A stretch of 64,000 bases of DNA from Streptomyces sp. NBC_00335 (GCF_036127095.1 NZ_CP108006.1:3968001-4032000), one strand, 5' to 3'; shown: positions 26,351-36,545, counted from the stretch's first letter. The notes: generated from the letters alone by a model not told the origin. Numbers and translations: made by a program.

Positions 26351-26803
26351 TCAGTCCATCGGGCGCTTGGGCGCCGGACGCCAGACGACCAGGGCGCTGC
26401 CCGGCTGCGGAGCCTGGTACGGGACCAGGTCGCGCCGGTACGAGGCGTGCACTTGGGCCTCGCGCTGCTGGAGGACGGCGGCGGCTCCGTCGACGGCGCT
26501 GGAGAGCTCGGCCACGCGCTGCTGGAGCGCGGCGACCTGGTTCTCCAGCTCGATGATCCGCTTGATGCCGGCCAGGTTGATGCCCTCTTCCTGGGACAGC
26601 GCCTGCACCGTGCGGAGCAGTTCGATGTCACGGGCCGAGTAGCGCCGGCCGCGCCCGGCCGTACGGCCCGGGGAGACCAGGCCGAGGCGGTCGTACTGGC
26701 GAAGGGTCTGCGGATGCAGGCCCGAGAGCTGGGCGGCCACCGAGATCACGTAGACCGGGGTCTCATCGGTGAGCTGGTAGTGGCTCCTACGGCGGCCGTC
26801 CAT
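26351..26803 (-). CDS. hspR: Heat-shock repressor HspR
   Basis: A MerR-family repressor of the dnaK and clpB operons; it binds HAIR sites with DnaK as co-repressor in Streptomyces. The 150-residue protein shows YVISVAAQLSGLHPQTLRQYDRLGLVSPGRT (wing HTH) and RRYSARDIELLRTVQ, then a coiled coil (residues about 85-120). It is the last gene of the dnaK-grpE-dnaJ-hspR operon, starting 2 bp after the dnaJ stop, so it is autoregulated. HAIR sites at 30605-30625 and 23821-23841 are its expected targets. Confidence 0.95.
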   Translation of the reverse strand: MDGRRRSHYQLTDETPVYVISVAAQLSGLHPQTLRQYDRLGLVSPGRTAGRGRRYSARDIELLRTVQALSQEEGINLAGIKRIIELENQVAALQQRVAELSSAVDGAAAVLQQREAQVHASYRRDLVPYQAPQPGSALVVWRPAPKRPMD

Positions 26804-26804
26804 G

Positions 26805-27998
26805 TCATGCTCCCTTCGCGGACTCGAACAGAGCGGAGCGCGGGTCCTCGGACTCCGTCGCCTCGCGGTACAGCTCCATGGCCTCGCGGGCCTTGTCGTT
26901 CAGCTCGGTCGGGACCGCGACCTCCACCGTCACGAGCAGGTCGCCGCGGGTGCCGTCCTTGCGGACCGCCCCCTTGCCGCGGGCCCGCATCGTGCGGCCG
27001 CCGGGGGTGCCCGGGGGCAGCTTCAGCGTCACCGAGGGGCCGTTCAAGGTCGGGACCTTGATGTCGGCTCCCAGCGCCGCTTCCGCGAAGGTCACCGGAA
27101 CGGTCACCGTGAGGTTGTCGTCCTTGCGGCCGAAGACCGGGTGCGCGTCCACGTGCACGACCACGTACAGATCGCCGGCCGGGCCGCCGCGCTCGCCCGG
27201 AGCACCCTTGCCGCGCAGCCGGATCCGCTGGGAGTCGGAGACCCCCGCCGGGATCCGGACCTGCATGGTCCGGGAGCTGCGGGCCCGCCCGCTGCCCTTG
27301 CAGATGTCGCACGGGGTCTCGGCGATGAGGCCGCGGCCCTTGCAGTCCGCGCAGGGGTCGGTCAGCGAGAAGCCGCCGCCGCTGCCGCGCGAGACCTGGC
27401 CGGTGCCGACGCAGGTCGGGCACACGCGGGGCGTGCCGTTCTTGTCGCCGGTGCCCGAACAGGCCTTGCAGGGCGCCTGCGAGGACATCCGGAGCGGGAC
27501 CGTGGCCCCGTCCACCGCCTCCGTGAAGGAGAGGGTGACCTCCGATTCGATGTCCTGGCCGCGGCGCGGCTGGGTACGGGTGCCCGCACCCGCGCCGGCG
27601 CCGCCGCGGTTGAACAGGCCGCCGAAGACGTCGCCCAGTCCGCCGCCGCCACCGCCGAAGCCGCCGCCCGCGCCGCCCTGCTGCTGGCCTCCGAAGAGGT
27701 CGCCGAGGTCGAAGTTGAACGAGCCGCCGCCCCCGCCGGGACCGGGGCGGAAGCCGCCGTTCCCGAACAGGGCGCGGGCCTCGTCGTACTCCTTGCGCTT
27801 CTTGGCGTCGCCGAGGATGTCGTTCGCCTCGGAGATCTCCTTGAAGCGCTCCTCGGCCGAGGCGTCGCCCTTGTTGGCGTCCGGGTGGAACTCGCGGGCG
27901 AGCTTCCGGTACGCCTTCTTGATCTCGGCCTCGGTGGCGTCCTTCGGGACACCGAGGACCTTGTAGTAGTCCTTCTCGACGAAGTCCTTCGTGCTCAT
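26805..27998 (-). CDS. dnaJ: Chaperone DnaJ
   Basis: A 397-residue Hsp40 stimulating DnaK ATPase. In order: J domain (residues 5-75) with the HPD triad in REFHPDANKGD, a Gly/Phe-rich linker, a zinc domain with four CxxCxGxG-type repeats (CKACSGTG, CPTCVGTG, CADCKGRG, CDICKGSG), then the C-terminal substrate domains. The ATG at 27998 gives the usual start MSTKDF. It is third in the heat-shock operon. Confidence 0.97.
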   Translation of the reverse strand: MSTKDFVEKDYYKVLGVPKDATEAEIKKAYRKLAREFHPDANKGDASAEERFKEISEANDILGDAKKRKEYDEARALFGNGGFRPGPGGGGGSFNFDLGDLFGGQQQGGAGGGFGGGGGGLGDVFGGLFNRGGAGAGAGTRTQPRRGQDIESEVTLSFTEAVDGATVPLRMSSQAPCKACSGTGDKNGTPRVCPTCVGTGQVSRGSGGGFSLTDPCADCKGRGLIAETPCDICKGSGRARSSRTMQVRIPAGVSDSQRIRLRGKGAPGERGGPAGDLYVVVHVDAHPVFGRKDDNLTVTVPVTFAEAALGADIKVPTLNGPSVTLKLPPGTPGGRTMRARGKGAVRKDGTRGDLLVTVEVAVPTELNDKAREAMELYREATESEDPRSALFESAKGA

Positions 27999-28070
27999 CC
28001 CCGGTGTCCCTCCTCTCGCGCTACTTCTTGTCCTGCGTGTCCTGCGTGTCGTGCAAAGGCCGCCGCAACG

Positions 28071-28739
28071 TCAGCCCTTGTCGGGGGCATCCGCGTCCTT
28101 GTCCGACGCGGACTCGCCTTCCGCCGCCTCGGACTTCGGCGCCGCGCCCGGCTGGGGCTCGGCCACCGCGACCCGCGCGGGACGGATCGTACGCTCGCCG
28201 ATCCGGTACCCCGGCTGCAGGATCGCCACGCAGGTGTCTTCGGTGACGTCCGGCGCGTACGAGTGCATCAGGGCCTCGTGGATCGTCGGGTCGAAGGGCT
28301 CGCCCTCCTTGCCGAACTGCTGCAGACCCATCTTGGCCGCGGCGGTCTCCAGCGATTCGGCCACCGACTTGAAGCCGCCGACCAGCTCGCCATGTTCCCG
28401 CGCCCGGCCGATGTCGTCCAGGGTCGGGAGCAGCTCCGTCAGGAGGGACGCGACCGCGATCTCCTTGACGGCGATCCGGTCCCGCTCCACCCGGCGGCGG
28501 TAGTTCTGGTACTCCGCCTGGAGCCGCTGGAGGTCCGCGGTGCGCTCGCCGAGCGCGGTACGGGCCTGGTCCAGCTGGGCCAGCAGAGCGACATCCGGTG
28601 CTGCTGCGGAGTCCCCGGCCGGGGCCGCGGCCTCCTCCTTGGAGGAAGCTGCGGCCTTCGACTCGGCGGCGTCGTCGTCAGGCGCGGCGTCGGCGGGGAC
28701 TTCGGGCTTCTCGTCGAAGCCCGGGGTCTCCTCCGACAT
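28071..28739 (-). CDS. grpE: Nucleotide exchange factor GrpE
   Basis: A 222-residue nucleotide exchange factor for DnaK. An acidic, Ala-rich N-terminus (about 60 residues) is followed by the long coiled coil (LQRLQAEYQNYRRRVERDR) and the beta domain with the end signature MGLQQFGKEGEPFDPTIHEAL. A low-complexity tail follows. The first base of its start overlaps the dnaK stop by 1 bp. Confidence 0.96.
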   Translation of the reverse strand: MSEETPGFDEKPEVPADAAPDDDAAESKAAASSKEEAAAPAGDSAAAPDVALLAQLDQARTALGERTADLQRLQAEYQNYRRRVERDRIAVKEIAVASLLTELLPTLDDIGRAREHGELVGGFKSVAESLETAAAKMGLQQFGKEGEPFDPTIHEALMHSYAPDVTEDTCVAILQPGYRIGERTIRPARVAVAEPQPGAAPKSEAAEGESASDKDADAPDKG

Positions 28740-30586
28740 CAGGCCGCGCCGCCCTTCGGCTTCTCGTCGTCGACGATCTCGGCGTCGACGACGTCGTCGT
28801 TGGCGTCGGCCTGGCCGGCGTCACCGGTCGGCGCGCCACCGGCGGCCTGGGCACCGGCGTCGGCGTAGATCGCCTGGCCGAGCTTCTGGCTGACGGCGCC
28901 GAGCTTCTCGGTCGCGGTGCGGATCTCGGCGGCGTCCTCGCCCTTGAGCTTTTCCTTCAGCTCGTCGATGGACGCCTGGACCTCGTCCTTGATCTCGGCC
29001 GGGACCTTGTCCTCGTTGTCCTTGACGAACTTCTCCGTCTGGTAGACGAGCTGCTCGCCCTGGTTGCGGGACTCGGCCGCCTCCTTGCGGCGGGAGTCCT
29101 CGTCCGCGTACTGCTCCGCCTCCTGGCGCATGCGGTCGACCTCGTCCTTGGCGAGGGAAGAGCCGCCGGTGACGGTCATCTTCTGCTCCTTGCCAGTGCC
29201 CAGGTCCTTGGCAGTGACGTGCATGATGCCGTTCGCGTCGATGTCGAAGGAGACCTCGATCTGCGGGACGCCACGCGGGGCCGGCGGCAGGCCGGTCAGC
29301 TCGAACATGCCGAGCTTCTTGTTGTACGCCGCGATCTCGCGCTCGCCCTGGTAGACCTGGATCTGTACGGACGGCTGGTTGTCCTCGGCCGTCGTGAAGA
29401 TCTCGGACCGCTTGGTCGGGATCGTGGTGTTGCGCTCGATGAGCTTGGTCATGATGCCGCCCTTGGTTTCGATACCCAGGGACAGCGGGGTCACGTCGAG
29501 GAGCAGGACGTCCTTGACCTCACCCTTGAGAACGCCCGCCTGGAGGGTCGCGCCGAGGGCGACGACCTCGTCCGGGTTGACGCCCTTGTTGGCGTCCTGA
29601 CCGCCGGTGAGCTCCTTGACGAGCTCGGCGACGGCCGGCATGCGGGTGGAGCCGCCGACCAGGACCACGTGGTCGATCTCGGACAGGTTGATGCCCGCGT
29701 CCTTGATGACGTTGTGGAACGGGGCCTTGCAGCGGTCGAGCAGGTCCGCGGTGAGCTGCTGGAACTGCGAGCGCGTGAGCTTCTCGTCCAGGTGCAGCGG
29801 GCCCTCGGCGGAGGCCGTGATGTAGGGCAGGTTGATCGAGGTCTCCGTGGAGGAGGACAGCTCGATCTTCGCCTTCTCGGCGGCCTCGCGCAGACGCTGG
29901 AGCGCCATCTTGTCCTTGGCCAGGTCGACGCCGTGACCGTTCTGGAACTGCTTCACCAGGTAGTCGACGACGCGCTGGTCCCAGTCGTCGCCACCGAGGT
30001 GGTTGTCACCGTTGGTGGCCTTCACCTCGACGACGCCGTCGCCGATCTCCAGGAGGGACACGTCGAACGTGCCGCCACCGAGGTCGAAGACGAGAATGGT
30101 CTGGTCGTCCTTGTCGAGACCGTAGGCCAGGGCGGCGGCAGTCGGCTCGTTGACAATACGCAGGACGTTCAGGCCCGCGATCTCGCCGGCCTCCTTCGTC
30201 GCCTGGCGCTCGGAGTCGTTGAAGTAGGCCGGGACGGTGATGACCGCGTCCGTGACCTTCTCGCCCAGGTACGCCTCGGCGTCGCGCTTCAGCTTCTGCA
30301 GGATGAAGGCGCTCATCTGCTGCGGGTTGAAGTCCTTGCCATCCAGGTTGATCTTCCAGTCAGTGCCCATGTGGCGCTTGACGGAGCGGATGGTGCGGTC
30401 CACGTTCGTGACCGCCTGGCGCTTGGCCACCTCGCCGACGAGGACCTCGCCGTTCTTGGCGAAGGCGACGACGGACGGCGTGGTCCTGGCGCCCTCGGCG
30501 TTGGTGATGACGGTGGGCTCGCCGCCTTCCAGAACGCTGACGACGGAGTTAGTGGTGCCCAGGTCGATGCCGACCGCACGTGCCAT
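28739..30586 (-). CDS. dnaK: Chaperone DnaK (Hsp70)
   Basis: A 615-residue Hsp70. The ATPase domain begins [12 protein letters not shown], has [15 protein letters not shown] and [12 protein letters not shown], and is followed by the linker [16 protein letters not shown], a beta-sandwich peptide domain and a helical lid ending in an Ala/Gly-rich tail. First gene of the operon with grpE, dnaJ and hspR. A perfect HAIR operator (30605-30625) lies 19 bp before the ATG, so transcription should be HspR-repressed and heat-inducible. Confidence 0.98.
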   Translation of the reverse strand: MARAVGIDLGTTNSVVSVLEGGEPTVITNAEGARTTPSVVAFAKNGEVLVGEVAKRQAVTNVDRTIRSVKRHMGTDWKINLDGKDFNPQQMSAFILQKLKRDAEAYLGEKVTDAVITVPAYFNDSERQATKEAGEIAGLNVLRIVNEPTAAALAYGLDKDDQTILVFDLGGGTFDVSLLEIGDGVVEVKATNGDNHLGGDDWDQRVVDYLVKQFQNGHGVDLAKDKMALQRLREAAEKAKIELSSSTETSINLPYITASAEGPLHLDEKLTRSQFQQLTADLLDRCKAPFHNVIKDAGINLSEIDHVVLVGGSTRMPAVAELVKELTGGQDANKGVNPDEVVALGATLQAGVLKGEVKDVLLLDVTPLSLGIETKGGIMTKLIERNTTIPTKRSEIFTTAEDNQPSVQIQVYQGEREIAAYNKKLGMFELTGLPPAPRGVPQIEVSFDIDANGIMHVTAKDLGTGKEQKMTVTGGSSLAKDEVDRMRQEAEQYADEDSRRKEAAESRNQGEQLVYQTEKFVKDNEDKVPAEIKDEVQASIDELKEKLKGEDAAEIRTATEKLGAVSQKLGQAIYADAGAQAAGGAPTGDAGQADANDDVVDAEIVDDEKPKGGAA

Positions 30587-30604
30587 TTTGATTCCTCCAG
30601 CTGA

Positions 30605-30678
30605 CTTGAGTGGAACAGACTCAAGCGTGCCCCAACCCCTCCGCCCCTGTCAACAGAGGTGAGTCGAGGGGGCTCAAC
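30605..30678. promoter_or_regulatory. dnaK operon promoter region with HAIR operators
   Basis: A perfect HspR box CTTGAGT-N7-ACTCAAG occupies 30605-30625. A minus-strand TTGACA (30648-30653) is followed 18 bp on by CACGCT, a plausible vegetative promoter, with the HAIR box overlapping the start region. A second, degenerate HAIR-like repeat (GTGAGT-N7-GCTCAAC) lies at 30659-30678. Multiple HAIR sites before dnaK are known in Streptomyces. Confidence 0.88.
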
Positions 30679-30829
30679 CTTTAAGCCACCCTTACGCGCA
30701 ATCACGCGCCATTCGGCGTGTGAGGCGCGGAGCCCGGGGCGGAGCCCCGGCAGCGGAGCCGCACCCGAACGGGGCACCACGGCCGCGCGGCACCCCACCC
30801 CCGCCGGAGGCGTGCGGCACGGTGCAGAC

Positions 30830-31366
30830 ATGCCTCTGCTGCCACGCCTCCCCGCCCGGCCAGGGCCATGGCCGCCCGGGCCATCCGCCAAGCGGGTGCT
30901 CGACCTCGCCGGAGCGGCGCTCCTGATCGGGGTGCTCCTCGTACCGCTGCTGCTGACCGCCGCCCTGCTGTACGCGACCCAGGGCGCGGGCGTCCTCGTA
31001 CGCGAGCCCGCCGCCGGCCTGGCCGGGCGGCCCTACCGGGCGTGGCGCTTCCGCGTGGGCAAGGGGCGGGCCGGGGCGGCGCTGGAGCGGTGCTCGCTGG
31101 ACCGGCTGCCGCAGCTGCTCAACGTGGCGCGCGGCGAGATGTCGCTGGTCGGGCCGCGGCCCGGAAACAGCGCGTCGGACCGGCCCGAGCGGCTCCTCGT
31201 ACGGCCCGGGATGACCGGACTGTGGCAGGTGAGCGCACGTTCGGACCTGCCGTGGGAGGAGATGGACCTGCTGGACCGGCACTATGTGGAGAACCACTGG
31301 CTGGGAATGGACCTGGCGATCCTCGCGCAGACCCCGCGGGCGGCCTGGCGGCACGGGCGGCTCTGA
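30830..31366 (+). CDS. Small bacterial sugar transferase (WbaP-type domain)
   Basis: A 178-residue protein with one membrane segment (VLDLAGAALLIGVLLVPLLLTAALL) and the C-terminal bacterial sugar transferase blocks CSLDRLPQLLNVARGEMSLVGPRP and RPGMTGLWQVSARSDLPWEEM. Such enzymes transfer a sugar phosphate to undecaprenyl phosphate at the start of exopolysaccharide or glycan synthesis. The middle, including the usual KFRTM segment, is shortened (WRFRVGKG), so activity is uncertain. ATG 30830 lacks a good ribosome site; an in-frame GTG at 30812 is an alternative. Confidence 0.75.
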   Translation: MPLLPRLPARPGPWPPGPSAKRVLDLAGAALLIGVLLVPLLLTAALLYATQGAGVLVREPAAGLAGRPYRAWRFRVGKGRAGAALERCSLDRLPQLLNVARGEMSLVGPRPGNSASDRPERLLVRPGMTGLWQVSARSDLPWEEMDLLDRHYVENHWLGMDLAILAQTPRAAWRHGRL

Positions 31367-31508
31367 GCCGGAGCCCGGGCGGGGCGAGCCGGGGGCGAGC
31401 GACGCAGATCACCGCGCGCTCGGCTACATTGCGGCGTCGGGACTGGGTAACCTCAAGCCTTGACTGGATAAGTTACCGCTTAGTAAGTGCCGCCCGAGGA
31501 GCCCTCCC

Positions 31509-34031
31509 ATGCAACTCGCCGCGATCATCGTGTCGCTGGTCCTGACCGTGGTCGGCGTCGCGCTGCTCGCCCGAGCCGTGGCGCAGATCTACCGCTTCGT
31601 GAAGCTCGGCCAGCCCGTACCGGCGGGCAGCCGTACGGACGACCCGAAATCCCGAACGCTCACCCTTGCCCGGGAGTTCCTCGGCCACAGCCGGATGAAC
31701 CGCTGGGGCCTCGTCGGCTTCGCGCACTGGTTCGTCGCGATCGGCTTCCTGACGCTGCCGCCGACGCTGGTGCAGGCGTACGGGCAGCTCTTCCAGGCCG
31801 ACTGGGTGCTGCCGATCATCGGCGGCTTCCTGCCGTTCGAGCTCTACATCGAGTTCATCGGCCTGATGACCGTGCTCGGCATCCTCGTCCTGATGGGGAT
31901 CCGCCTCGCGTCGCTGCCCTCGCGGGCCGGCCGCAAGTCGCGCTTCGCGGGCTCGAAGGCCTGGCAGGCGTACTTCGTCGAGTACATCATCCTGACCATC
32001 GGCCTCGCGATCCTGTGCCTGCGCGGCCTCGAAGGCGCGATCCACCACGTGGACTCGTACGAGCCGGCGTACTTCGTCTCGTACCCGCTGGTGCTGGCCT
32101 TCAAGGGCATGTCGCTCGGCGCGCTGCAGAACGCCATCTACTTCACCGCGATGATCAAGATCGGCACCTCGCTGATCTGGATGATCGTCGTCTCGCTGAA
32201 CACCAACATGGGTGTGGCCTGGCACCGCTTCCTCGGCTTCCCGAACATCTGGTTCAAGCGCAACGCCGACGGCGCGGTCGCACTGGGCGCGCTCCAGCCC
32301 ATGACCAGCGGCGGCAAGGTCATCGACTTCGAAGACCCGGGCGAGGACGACGTCTTCGGCGTCTCGCAGGTCGAGCAGTTCTCGTGGAAGGGCATCCTCG
32401 ACTTCTCCACGTGTACGGAGTGCGGTCGCTGCCAGTCGCAGTGCCCGGCCTGGAACACGGGCAAGCCCCTCTCCCCCAAGCTCCTGATCATGTCGCTGCG
32501 CGACCACGCGCACGCCAAGGCCCCGTACCTGCTGGCCGGCGGCGGCAAGGACATGGAGGGCAACGAGAAGGCGACGCCGGAGCAGCTCGCGAACGTCCCC
32601 GCGGCCGCGCTGGCCGAGGCCGAGCGCCCGCTGATCGGCACCGCCGAGGAGAACGGGGTCATCGACCCCGACGTCCTGTGGTCCTGCACGAGCTGCGGCG
32701 CGTGCGTCGAGCAGTGCCCGGTGGACATCGAGCACATCGACCACATCGTCGACATGCGGCGCTACCAGGTGATGATCGAGAGCGCGTTCCCGTCGGAGGC
32801 GGGCACGATGCTCAAGAACCTGGAGAAGAAGGGCAACCCCTGGGGCCTCGCGAAGAAGCAGCGCGTCGAGTGGACCAAGGAGGTGGACTTCGAGGTCCCG
32901 ATCATCGGCAAGGACGCGGAGGACCTCTCCGAGTTCGACTACCTCTACTGGGTCGGCTGCGCCGGCGCCCTGGAGGACCGGGCCAAGAAGACCACGAAGG
33001 CCTTCGCCGAGCTGCTGAACATCGCGGGCGTCAAGTTCGCGATCATGGGCGGCGACGAGAAGTGCACGGGTGACTCCCCGCGCCGTCTGGGCAACGAGCC
33101 GCTGTTCCAGCAGCTGGCCCAGGAGAACGTCGCGATGCTGAACATGGCGTTCGGCGAGGACGACGAGGACCCGGAGACGAAGAAGCCGAAGTCGGCGAAG
33201 CGGATCGTCTCCACCTGCCCGCACTGCTTCAACACCATCGCGAACGAGTACCCGCAGCTGGGCGGCGAGTACGAGGTCATCCACCACACGCAGCTGCTCC
33301 AGCACCTGATCGACGAGGGCCGGCTCACGCCGGTGACCCCGGTCGACGGGCTGATCACGTACCACGACCCGTGCTACCTGGGCCGGCACAACAAGGTCTA
33401 CACGCCGCCGCGCGAGATCATGTCGGCCGTGCCGGGCCTGCGCCAGCAGGAGATGCACCGCCACAAGGAGCGGGGCTTCTGCTGCGGCGCGGGTGGCGCG
33501 CGGATGTGGATGGAAGAGCGGATCGGCAAGCGCATCAACAACGAGCGCGTCGAGGAGGCCCTGTCCCTGAACCCGGACATCGTCTCCACCGCCTGCCCCT
33601 TCTGCCTCGTGATGCTCACCGACTCGGTGAACGGCAAGAAGAACGACGGCCAGGCGAAGGAACACGTCACGGTGGTGGACGTGGCGCAGCTGCTGCTGGA
33701 CTCGGTGAAGACGCCGGAGCCTGTGGTGGAGGCGGAGCCGGAGCCTGTGGTCGAGGCGGAGGCTGAGCCTGCCGCCGAGCCGGTGGCCGAGGCGAAGCCG
33801 GTGGCGGAAGCCACGGCCGAGGCGAAGCCGGAGCCGAAGGCGGAGGCCAAGGCCGAGCCGGTGGCCGAGGCCAAGCCGGAGCCGAAGGCGGAAGCCACGG
33901 CCGAGCCGGTGGCCGAGGCCAAGCCGGAGCCGAAGGCGGAAGCCACGGCCGAACCGGTGGCCGAGACCAAGGCGCCCGCGCCGAAGGCGGAGACCCCGGC
34001 GGAGCCGGAGACCGACGCCGAGGCGAAGTAG
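31509..34031 (+). CDS. Large (Fe-S) membrane oxidoreductase, heterodisulfide-reductase-like
   Basis: An 840-residue protein: N-terminal membrane domain with about five to six helices resembling nitrate reductase gamma/HdrE (residues 1-250), two [4Fe-4S] motifs (CTECGRCQSQCP near 300 and CTSCGACVEQCP near 395), then two CCG-type domains (YWVGCAGAL, CTGDSPR, CPHCFNT, YHDPCYLGRHN, FCCGAGGARMW) as in HdrD. The last 110 residues are a Pro/Ala/Glu/Lys-rich repeat tail (EPVAEAKPEPKAEA). Such proteins move electrons between the quinone pool and soluble carriers. Partner and substrate are unknown. Confidence 0.87.
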   Translation: MQLAAIIVSLVLTVVGVALLARAVAQIYRFVKLGQPVPAGSRTDDPKSRTLTLAREFLGHSRMNRWGLVGFAHWFVAIGFLTLPPTLVQAYGQLFQADWVLPIIGGFLPFELYIEFIGLMTVLGILVLMGIRLASLPSRAGRKSRFAGSKAWQAYFVEYIILTIGLAILCLRGLEGAIHHVDSYEPAYFVSYPLVLAFKGMSLGALQNAIYFTAMIKIGTSLIWMIVVSLNTNMGVAWHRFLGFPNIWFKRNADGAVALGALQPMTSGGKVIDFEDPGEDDVFGVSQVEQFSWKGILDFSTCTECGRCQSQCPAWNTGKPLSPKLLIMSLRDHAHAKAPYLLAGGGKDMEGNEKATPEQLANVPAAALAEAERPLIGTAEENGVIDPDVLWSCTSCGACVEQCPVDIEHIDHIVDMRRYQVMIESAFPSEAGTMLKNLEKKGNPWGLAKKQRVEWTKEVDFEVPIIGKDAEDLSEFDYLYWVGCAGALEDRAKKTTKAFAELLNIAGVKFAIMGGDEKCTGDSPRRLGNEPLFQQLAQENVAMLNMAFGEDDEDPETKKPKSAKRIVSTCPHCFNTIANEYPQLGGEYEVIHHTQLLQHLIDEGRLTPVTPVDGLITYHDPCYLGRHNKVYTPPREIMSAVPGLRQQEMHRHKERGFCCGAGGARMWMEERIGKRINNERVEEALSLNPDIVSTACPFCLVMLTDSVNGKKNDGQAKEHVTVVDVAQLLLDSVKTPEPVVEAEPEPVVEAEAEPAAEPVAEAKPVAEATAEAKPEPKAEAKAEPVAEAKPEPKAEATAEPVAEAKPEPKAEATAEPVAETKAPAPKAETPAEPETDAEAK

Positions 34032-34054
34032 CCCGCGCAGCACCGAACGCAGAA

Positions 34055-34098
34055 CGCCGGAACGGCCCGTCCCCCTGTGGGGTCGGGCCGTTCCGGCG
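34055..34098. terminator. Hairpin after the Fe-S oxidoreductase gene
   Basis: Perfect 15-bp arms (CGCCGGAACGGCCCG at 34055-34069 and complement at 34084-34098) start 24 bp past the stop, between convergent genes. Confidence 0.85.
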
Positions 34099-34178
34099 TA
34101 CGGGGTCCGGGGCGGAGCCCCGGTTTCGGGAAGGGGCGGGGTGGGGTGGGGGAAAGCTCCGCACACCGCAGCGCGGGG

Positions 34179-35240
34179 TCAGGACCGCTCGCTCCGGCTG
34201 CGCCGCAGGATCGCGAAGCCCAGCCCGGCCGCGCCCACCGCGGCCATGCCCCCGCCGGCGGCCAGCAGCAGCGGGGTCTGCGCGTCGGCCTCCGCCGCCA
34301 CCGGGACCATGCCCTCGGCGCCCGCCTTCACTCCGCCCTTGGGCACGACCCGCTCGACGGCCTTCTTCTCGACCTTTTCGACCTTCTCGACCTTCTCGAC
34401 CGGCTTGGCGGACTTGGTGTCCTTGGCGACCTTGTACGTCTCGATCAGCTTGCCGCTGCCGAAGTCGTAGACCCAGCTGTTGCCACCGCTCTTGCCGTCG
34501 ATGACGACGAACTTCACGCGCTTTCCGTCCTGGACGAGCTTGTACGTCCAGCCGTCGTTCGTCGCGGTCGGGTGCTTCAGGTCGATCGTCCCGAGGATGT
34601 TCCCGTTCGGCATCGAGAGCTCGACGCGCTTGCCGTTCGGGCCGTCGATCAGCCGCGCGTTGCGCCCGTCGGGCATGGCGACCTGGACGGAGTTCTCCTT
34701 CTTCTCCACCGGCTTCGGCTTCTCCACGGGCTTCGGCTTCTCGACCGGCCCGGTCGCGCCCTCGATCCACGAGGTGACGGTGCCGTTCGGCTGGAGGACC
34801 ACGTGCATCCCGTTGTTCTGACCGCGGGCAGGGCTGCCGTCCTTGCTGACCAGGGTGTCCAGCTTGGTGCCACCGGCGAAGATGTCGGCCTCGAAGTGGC
34901 CGTCGCCGAACTTGTAGACCCGGGCGACCGAGCCGTCGGCCAGCTTCACGGTCGTGACGTACTCGCGGACCGAAGGCGTCACGGGCGGCGTGGTCGGAGG
35001 CGTGGTGGGCGGCACGGTCGGGTCCACCTGCGGCTGCTGCGGGTCAACCTGCGGCACGGTCGGGTCCACCTGCGGCTGCTGCGGGTCCACGGACGGCTGC
35101 TCGACGCCGGGCAGGACCTGCGCGTCCGGCACGGCCGGGGAATCCGCGAAGGCGGACCCCACGGGAAGGGCGAGGACGGCGGCCGCACCGGCCATGACGG
35201 CGGCGGTACGGAGGGTGGTACGACGGTGCGGGCTGCGCAT
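34179..35240 (-). CDS. Secreted, membrane-anchored surface protein with proline-rich repeats
   Basis: A 353-residue protein with a signal peptide (MRSPHRRTTLRTAAVMAGAAAV, cut near AFA). A Pro-rich stretch built of repeated VDPQQPQVDPTVP (residues 40-85) follows, then a beta-rich domain of short repeats (GKRVELSMPNGN-like) broken by KPVEKPKPVEK linkers. A hydrophobic segment (LLLAAGGGMAAVGAAGLGFAIL) and basic end form a C-terminal anchor without an LPXTG motif. The function is unknown. ATG 35240 was chosen over a longer frame because it starts the signal peptide. Confidence 0.7.
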   Translation of the reverse strand: MRSPHRRTTLRTAAVMAGAAAVLALPVGSAFADSPAVPDAQVLPGVEQPSVDPQQPQVDPTVPQVDPQQPQVDPTVPPTTPPTTPPVTPSVREYVTTVKLADGSVARVYKFGDGHFEADIFAGGTKLDTLVSKDGSPARGQNNGMHVVLQPNGTVTSWIEGATGPVEKPKPVEKPKPVEKKENSVQVAMPDGRNARLIDGPNGKRVELSMPNGNILGTIDLKHPTATNDGWTYKLVQDGKRVKFVVIDGKSGGNSWVYDFGSGKLIETYKVAKDTKSAKPVEKVEKVEKVEKKAVERVVPKGGVKAGAEGMVPVAAEADAQTPLLLAAGGGMAAVGAAGLGFAILRRSRSERS

Positions 35241-35528
35241 GGCGGTGCTCTTCTCGTGCTCGTTCGTGCTGCGTGCGGTGGTTACGTCTACGAAGCTACG
35301 GACCCGGTATGTCCGTATTCCGTCGGCGATGTAACGGTGACCGGCAGACTGCCGCGCAGCCACGTAACCCACCCGGAACGCACTCCGGGCCCGCCCCGGG
35401 CCCGCCCCTGGCCCACCCCGAGAAGCCCCTCCAGGTACCCCCTAGGGGATGTCACAGCTCAGCCGCAAAGGGGGCCTCTTCCCCCGGCCCGGCCCCCCGG
35501 CCGCCCGGGAGCGGGTACTTTCGATCAC

Positions 35529-36443
35529 GTGGCTGGATTCAGGATCGGACGCGGCCGGGACAACAACCGCACCCCGCAACAACCTCCGCGGCAGCAGCCG
35601 TACGGTCAGCAGCAGGCGCCCCAGGCGCCGCCGCCGTACGGCCAGCAGCCCTACGCACCCCAGCAGTGGCCGCAGCAGGCCGCTCCCGGGGGCCACGGCG
35701 AGCCCGAATACTTCGACCCGCACGGCGGCAACGCCGGCCAGGGTCAGGGATACGGCTACGGCCAGGGTCCCCACCAGGGAGCCGGCGGCCCGAGCGACTC
35801 CCCGGGGTACACCCAGGCCTTCTCCATCGGCGAGGACCCGTACCCGTACACCCAGGGCGGGACCTACCAGGCGGGCGCGGCCCAGGCCGCCGCCCCCGCC
35901 GGTCCGCGGCTGCCGTGGAAGGACCTGCTCCGGGGCATCGTGACGCGCCCGGGCCCGACCTTCCTGCAGATGCGCGACTACGCCGTCTGGGGGCCGGCGC
36001 TGATCGTGACCTTCCTCTACGGGCTGCTCGCGGTCTTCGGCTTCGACGACACCCGCAACGACGTCATCAACGCCACCCTCCCCAACGCCTTCCCGATCGT
36101 GCTGTCGGCGGGCGTGGCCTTCGTGATCTGCGGCCTGATCCTCGGCGCCGTCACCCACACGCTGGCCCGCCAGCTGGGCGGCGACGGATCGTGGCAGCCC
36201 ACGGTGGGCCTGTCGATGCTGGTCATGAGCCTGACGGACGTACCGCGCCTGCTCTTCGCCATGTTCCTGGGCGGCGACAACATGCTCGTCCAGATCCTGG
36301 GCTGGGCCACCTGGGTGGCGGCCGGCGCGCTCTTCACCGCCCTGATCAGCAAGTCGCACGACCTGCCGTGGCCGAAGGCCCTGGGCGCGTCGGCGATCCA
36401 GCTGATCGCCCTGCTGTCGATCATCAAGCTGGGCACGATCTAG
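35529..36443 (+). CDS. Yip1-family membrane protein with Gln/Pro/Gly-rich N-terminus
   Basis: A 304-residue protein. Residues 1-125 are low-complexity, rich in Gln, Pro, Gly and Tyr (QQPYGQQQAPQAPPPYGQQ-like) and probably disordered. Residues 130-304 carry five hydrophobic segments in the Yip1 pattern (LLRGIVTRPGPTFLQM, then VTFLYGLLAVFGF, FVICGLILGAVTH). Bacterial Yip1 proteins have no settled role. The start is GTG at 35529. Confidence 0.75.
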   Translation: MAGFRIGRGRDNNRTPQQPPRQQPYGQQQAPQAPPPYGQQPYAPQQWPQQAAPGGHGEPEYFDPHGGNAGQGQGYGYGQGPHQGAGGPSDSPGYTQAFSIGEDPYPYTQGGTYQAGAAQAAAPAGPRLPWKDLLRGIVTRPGPTFLQMRDYAVWGPALIVTFLYGLLAVFGFDDTRNDVINATLPNAFPIVLSAGVAFVICGLILGAVTHTLARQLGGDGSWQPTVGLSMLVMSLTDVPRLLFAMFLGGDNMLVQILGWATWVAAGALFTALISKSHDLPWPKALGASAIQLIALLSIIKLGTI

Positions 36444-36461
36444 CGCACGCACACGCGCACA

Positions 36462-36504
36462 AGGAGGGGCCCGCCGCACGAACACCGCGCGGCGGGCCCC
36501 TCCT
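36462..36504. terminator. Hairpin between convergent Yip1 and phosphoribosyltransferase genes
   Basis: Perfect 16-bp arms (AGGAGGGGCCCGCCGC and complement) with an 11-base loop. Confidence 0.85.
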
Positions 36505-36545
36505 CACACAACTCGTACGACTCACGCACCTCGCACAGCGGAGTC